From NCBI RefSeq assembly GCF_042686025.1, contig NZ_JBHUOZ010000001.1, positions 186,001 through 250,000 of the forward strand: a stretch of 64,000 nt of DNA. The letters run 5' to 3'. The translations under genes were made by a program, and so were the position numbers. Position 1 is the first letter of the stretch, and every line of letters starts with the position of its first letter. This document shows, piece by piece, positions 61,777 through 64,000 of the stretch. Source of the stretch: Terrimonas rubra (lineage in GTDB: Bacteria > Bacteroidota > Bacteroidia > Chitinophagales > Chitinophagaceae). The notes under the pieces are model-generated. The model searched no databases. It was not told where the DNA came from and worked only from the letters and a program-made list of their open reading frames with translations.

Positions 61777-63300
61777 ATGTCTGTAAAAAGAACTATTTTA
61801 ATAATCATGGACGGCTGGGGACTCGGAAAAGTTGCATCCTCCGACGCTATTCAACATGCAAACGTACCTTTTACTAACTCCCTGTACGGCAAGTATCCAC
61901 ACACTACCCTTACCACTTTTGGCGAGCAGGTTGGCCTTCCGGAAGGGCAAATGGGCAATTCAGAAGTGGGCCATTTAAACCTGGGCGCCGGGCGTATTGT
62001 ATACCAGGAACTGCAGCGTATTAATGTGGCCATCCGCACCGGCAGCTTTGCACAAAACCCTACTTTATTACAAGCTATTACCTACGCCAAAGAAAATAAT
62101 AAACTGCTGCATTTACTGGGACTGGTAAGCGATGGTGGTGTACACTCGCATATCAACCACCTGAAAGCCATCCTGGATATTTGCCAGGTGCAGGGTTTAC
62201 AGCAGGTATATATACATGCTTTTACCGATGGTCGTGACTGTGACCCGCGCAGCGGCTTACATTTTATTACCGAGCTGCATGAGCATACACAAAAAACGGT
62301 GGGCGCCATTGCTACGGTAAGCGGCCGTTATTATGCCATGGACCGCGACAAACGCTGGGAACGTGTAAAGCTGGCTTATGATGCCATGGTGCATAGCATT
62401 GGCGATACCAATACTTCGGCTATTGACGCAGTAGCTGCTTCCTATGACTCGCACGTAACGGATGAATTTATTAAACCAACCGTTATTGTGAATGCAGCCA
62501 ACCAACCCATTGCATCCATTAAAGACGGCGATGTGGCGCTTTGCTTTAATTTCCGTACCGATCGTTGCCGCGAAATAACGGAGGTGCTGACACAGACCAG
62601 CTTCCCGGACTTTGGTATGCACCCGCTTAACCTGCACTACACTACGATGACACAGTACGATCATAGTTTTAAGAATGTGCATGTTATTTTTGAGAACGAT
62701 GACCTGCGTAAAACCCTGGGCGAAGTAATAGAGGATAACGGCCTCACCCAGTTACGCATTGCTGAAACGGAGAAGTACCCGCATGTAACTTTCTTCTTCA
62801 GCGGTGGCCGCGAAAAACAATTTGAGGGTGAGTACCGCATCCTGATCCCTTCGCCCAAGGTAGCCACCTACGACCTGCAGCCTGAGATGAGCGCTTTTGA
62901 AATGACCGCTGCCCTGTTGCCGGAAATAGAGAATAAACGGGCCGATTTTATTTGCCTGAACTATGCCAATGCCGATATGGTGGGCCATACCGGTGTATGG
63001 GGCGCTGCCATTAAAGCCGCCGAAACGGTGGATAAATGCGTAGAGAAAGTAGTAACGGCTGCCCTGGCTGCCGATTACACTATTTTCCTGACCGCGGACC
63101 ATGGCAACTCCGATTATTTAATTAACGAAGACGGGTCGCCCAATACAGCGCATACCATGAACCCGGTGCCTTTGTTCATCATCAGTAATAACTGGCAGGG
63201 TACTATTAAGGAAGGTAAACTGGGCGATATTGCCCCTACTATTTTAACCGTAATGGGCTTACCCATACCACCTGAAATGACCGGTGACGTGTTGATATAG
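61777..63300 (+). CDS. gpmI: 2,3-bisphosphoglycerate-independent phosphoglycerate mutase
   Basis: Protein of 507 aa from ATG 61777; the longer TTG frame from 61729 is not family-like. Interconverts 3- and 2-phosphoglycerate in glycolysis. The metal Asp is in IIMDGWG, the phosphoserine nucleophile Ser62 in QMGNSEVGHLNLGAGR, the substrate loop in FTDGRDCDPRSG, and the metal site in NYANADMVGHTG and FLTADHGNSDYL. Its length is normal. A clean terminator follows at 63324-63350. Confidence 0.97.
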   Translation: MSVKRTILIIMDGWGLGKVASSDAIQHANVPFTNSLYGKYPHTTLTTFGEQVGLPEGQMGNSEVGHLNLGAGRIVYQELQRINVAIRTGSFAQNPTLLQAITYAKENNKLLHLLGLVSDGGVHSHINHLKAILDICQVQGLQQVYIHAFTDGRDCDPRSGLHFITELHEHTQKTVGAIATVSGRYYAMDRDKRWERVKLAYDAMVHSIGDTNTSAIDAVAASYDSHVTDEFIKPTVIVNAANQPIASIKDGDVALCFNFRTDRCREITEVLTQTSFPDFGMHPLNLHYTTMTQYDHSFKNVHVIFENDDLRKTLGEVIEDNGLTQLRIAETEKYPHVTFFFSGGREKQFEGEYRILIPSPKVATYDLQPEMSAFEMTAALLPEIENKRADFICLNYANADMVGHTGVWGAAIKAAETVDKCVEKVVTAALAADYTIFLTADHGNSDYLINEDGSPNTAHTMNPVPLFIISNNWQGTIKEGKLGDIAPTILTVMGLPIPPEMTGDVLI

Positions 63301-63323
63301 TTTTAATCTTTTTATACTATTGA

Positions 63324-63350
63324 ATGCCTGCAGTCTTGCGGGCATTTTTT
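63324..63350 (+). terminator. Terminator of gpmI
   Basis: 9-bp arms ATGCCTGCA (63324-63332) and TGCGGGCAT (63337-63345) with one wobble, 4-nt loop and T-run. Confidence 0.88.
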
Positions 63351-63352
63351 AT

Positions 63353-63458
63353 GGGGGCTGTCAGCTGTGGTAATGCTATTGAGCTGCAGTTCCCGCTTTC
63401 CGCTGTATCCCGTCACGATGTTCCGGTATGCCGCTGCAATCGGGCAGCCCTTCAACTG
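63353..63458 (+). repeat. Dispersed structured repeat (copy A)
   Basis: Starts GGGGGCTGTCAGCTG, contains GCAGTTCCCGCTTTCCG and ends CGGGCAGCCCTTCAACTG. It starts 2 bp after the gpmI terminator T-run. The ends GGGCTG and CAGCCC pair. Confidence 0.75.
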
Positions 63459-63665
63459 AATATATAACTGTACATGTACTACAATAAATGAAAGTAGCTT
63501 TTTGATTATGGATATAGAGATAATTATTTAATAAAGAAATAGCTTGTTGTTGACTGCTATTTGTGCAACCTGCTTCAATTGAAGAAAACAAGCTCTTTCC
63601 GATCTTTCTTTAGAAATCAAGTAAATTGTGCAAGATAGTTGAATGCCCCCTTTGTTTGAATAGAT
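63459..63665. other. Spacer between repeat copy A and the M23 gene
   Basis: 207 bp, AT-rich, with no palindrome or small gene that could be supported. It must hold the promoter for the M23 peptidase gene. Confidence 0.4.
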
Positions 63666-64000
63666 ATGATGAAAAGAAAACGTTTACGCAGTGTATTAAA
63701 ATGGCTGGGATTATTGTTTTTATTATGCATTGCCGGAATTGTCATTGTATTATATGTACCAACCGCCGTAACTAAAAACACTGACAGTTATATTTATGAC
63801 CTGCCATTTGAAAAAGGTACCAGCCATAAGGTAGTACAGGGTTATGGCGGGCTGTTCTCTCATAAAAATACTGCGGCCATTGATTTTGAAATGCCGGTAG
63901 GCACGCCTGTACTGGCTGCCAGAGAAGGGGTGGTATATGCTTATAAAGACAGCTACGATGAGGGTGGACCATTCAGTAAGTATAAAGGAAAAGCAAATTT
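63666..64000 (+). CDS. M23-family peptidase (LytM), partial at window end
   Basis: ATG 63666 (a second ATG follows at once) opens a frame that leaves the window at 64000, so 111 residues are seen. It has a basic N-terminus, one membrane helix (WLGLLFLLCIAGIVIVLYV), then the LytM start (GYGGLFSHKNTAAIDFEMPVGTPVLAAREGVVYAY), with the metal His in SHKNTAAIDF and Asp nearby. It is likely a membrane-anchored or exported peptidoglycan endopeptidase. Confidence 0.9.
   Translation, partial: MMKRKRLRSVLKWLGLLFLLCIAGIVIVLYVPTAVTKNTDSYIYDLPFEKGTSHKVVQGYGGLFSHKNTAAIDFEMPVGTPVLAAREGVVYAYKDSYDEGGPFSKYKGKAN

Noticed and set aside
63376..63591. 71-codon minus-strand frame over repeat copy A
   Set aside because: It translates a dispersed repeat and spacer; the repeat copies do not preserve the frame.

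Overview
The window is a chromosomal segment from a member of the Bacteroidota, most likely the family Chitinophagaceae. The evidence is a SusC/SusD polysaccharide-utilisation locus with its own sigma/FecR pair, GLPGLI, DUF1573, DUF4836 and DUF4783 proteins, TonB-dependent receptors, an absence of Shine-Dalgarno-led starts, and many promoters with the Bacteroidota -7 box TAnnTTTG. No rRNA, tRNA, CRISPR array, prophage or insertion sequence was seen. Genus and species cannot be fixed from the sequence alone.

Layout. 1-1342: ECF sigma factor and a coupled membrane protein cut by the window edge. 1680-5464: secreted and lipoprotein genes, a P-loop NTPase, and an AraC regulator followed by a secreted VOC (glyoxalase-fold) protein. 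5549-15737: a complete potassium-uptake (Kdp) cluster with a sigma-54-type response regulator, a tiny unexplained membrane peptide, kdpF, kdpA, kdpB, kdpC, a porin-like barrel, a KdpD made only of the sensor/USP half, and a separate histidine kinase. 15779-20210: YdeI-like protein, small AraC regulator, SDR, acyltransferase, and a second AraC/VOC module. 20211-20610: 105-bp tandem repeats. 20611-36212 (minus strand): a glycan-utilisation locus with sigma, FecR, SusC, SusD, a GH18 endoglycosidase, two DUF1735 surface glycan-binding lipoproteins, DUF1573, then GH29 fucosidase and GH3 xylosidase/glucosidase. Its content suggests N-glycan use, perhaps plant-type. 36368-38699: ApaG and NADP-isocitrate dehydrogenase. 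39050-41133: two paralogous secreted MORN-like proteins. 41186-45603: TonB-dependent receptor/GLPGLI pair, a small secreted protein and a divergent XRE regulator with palindromic sites. 45682-50780: SUI1 factor with a coupled mini membrane protein, metallo-hydrolase, acyl-CoA dehydrogenase behind a TetR-like palindrome, and a DUF4836 lipoprotein. 50986-52891: LolD/FtsX-like ABC exporter. 53203-56045: a 26-residue peptide gene with its own promoter and terminator, then a multi-pass membrane protein, a NarX-type kinase and a LuxR-type regulator. 56208-64000: CPBP protease, GT2 synthase, exo/endonuclease-phosphatase, nadC, DUF4783, gpmI and a partial M23 peptidase.

How the genes fit together. 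The Kdp cluster pairs a split KdpD (sensor half plus separate kinase) with an NtrC-like activator, and a weak -24/-12 type promoter precedes the structural genes. The glycan locus encodes capture (SusCD, DUF1735 proteins), chain release (GH18) and periplasmic trimming (GH29, GH3).

The most novel-looking items are the 26-aa peptide beside the 7TM/kinase/regulator set, a dispersed structured repeat of about 106-130 bp present in four intergenic places, a short terminated transcript behind a TetR-like palindrome, and several small genes under 60 codons.
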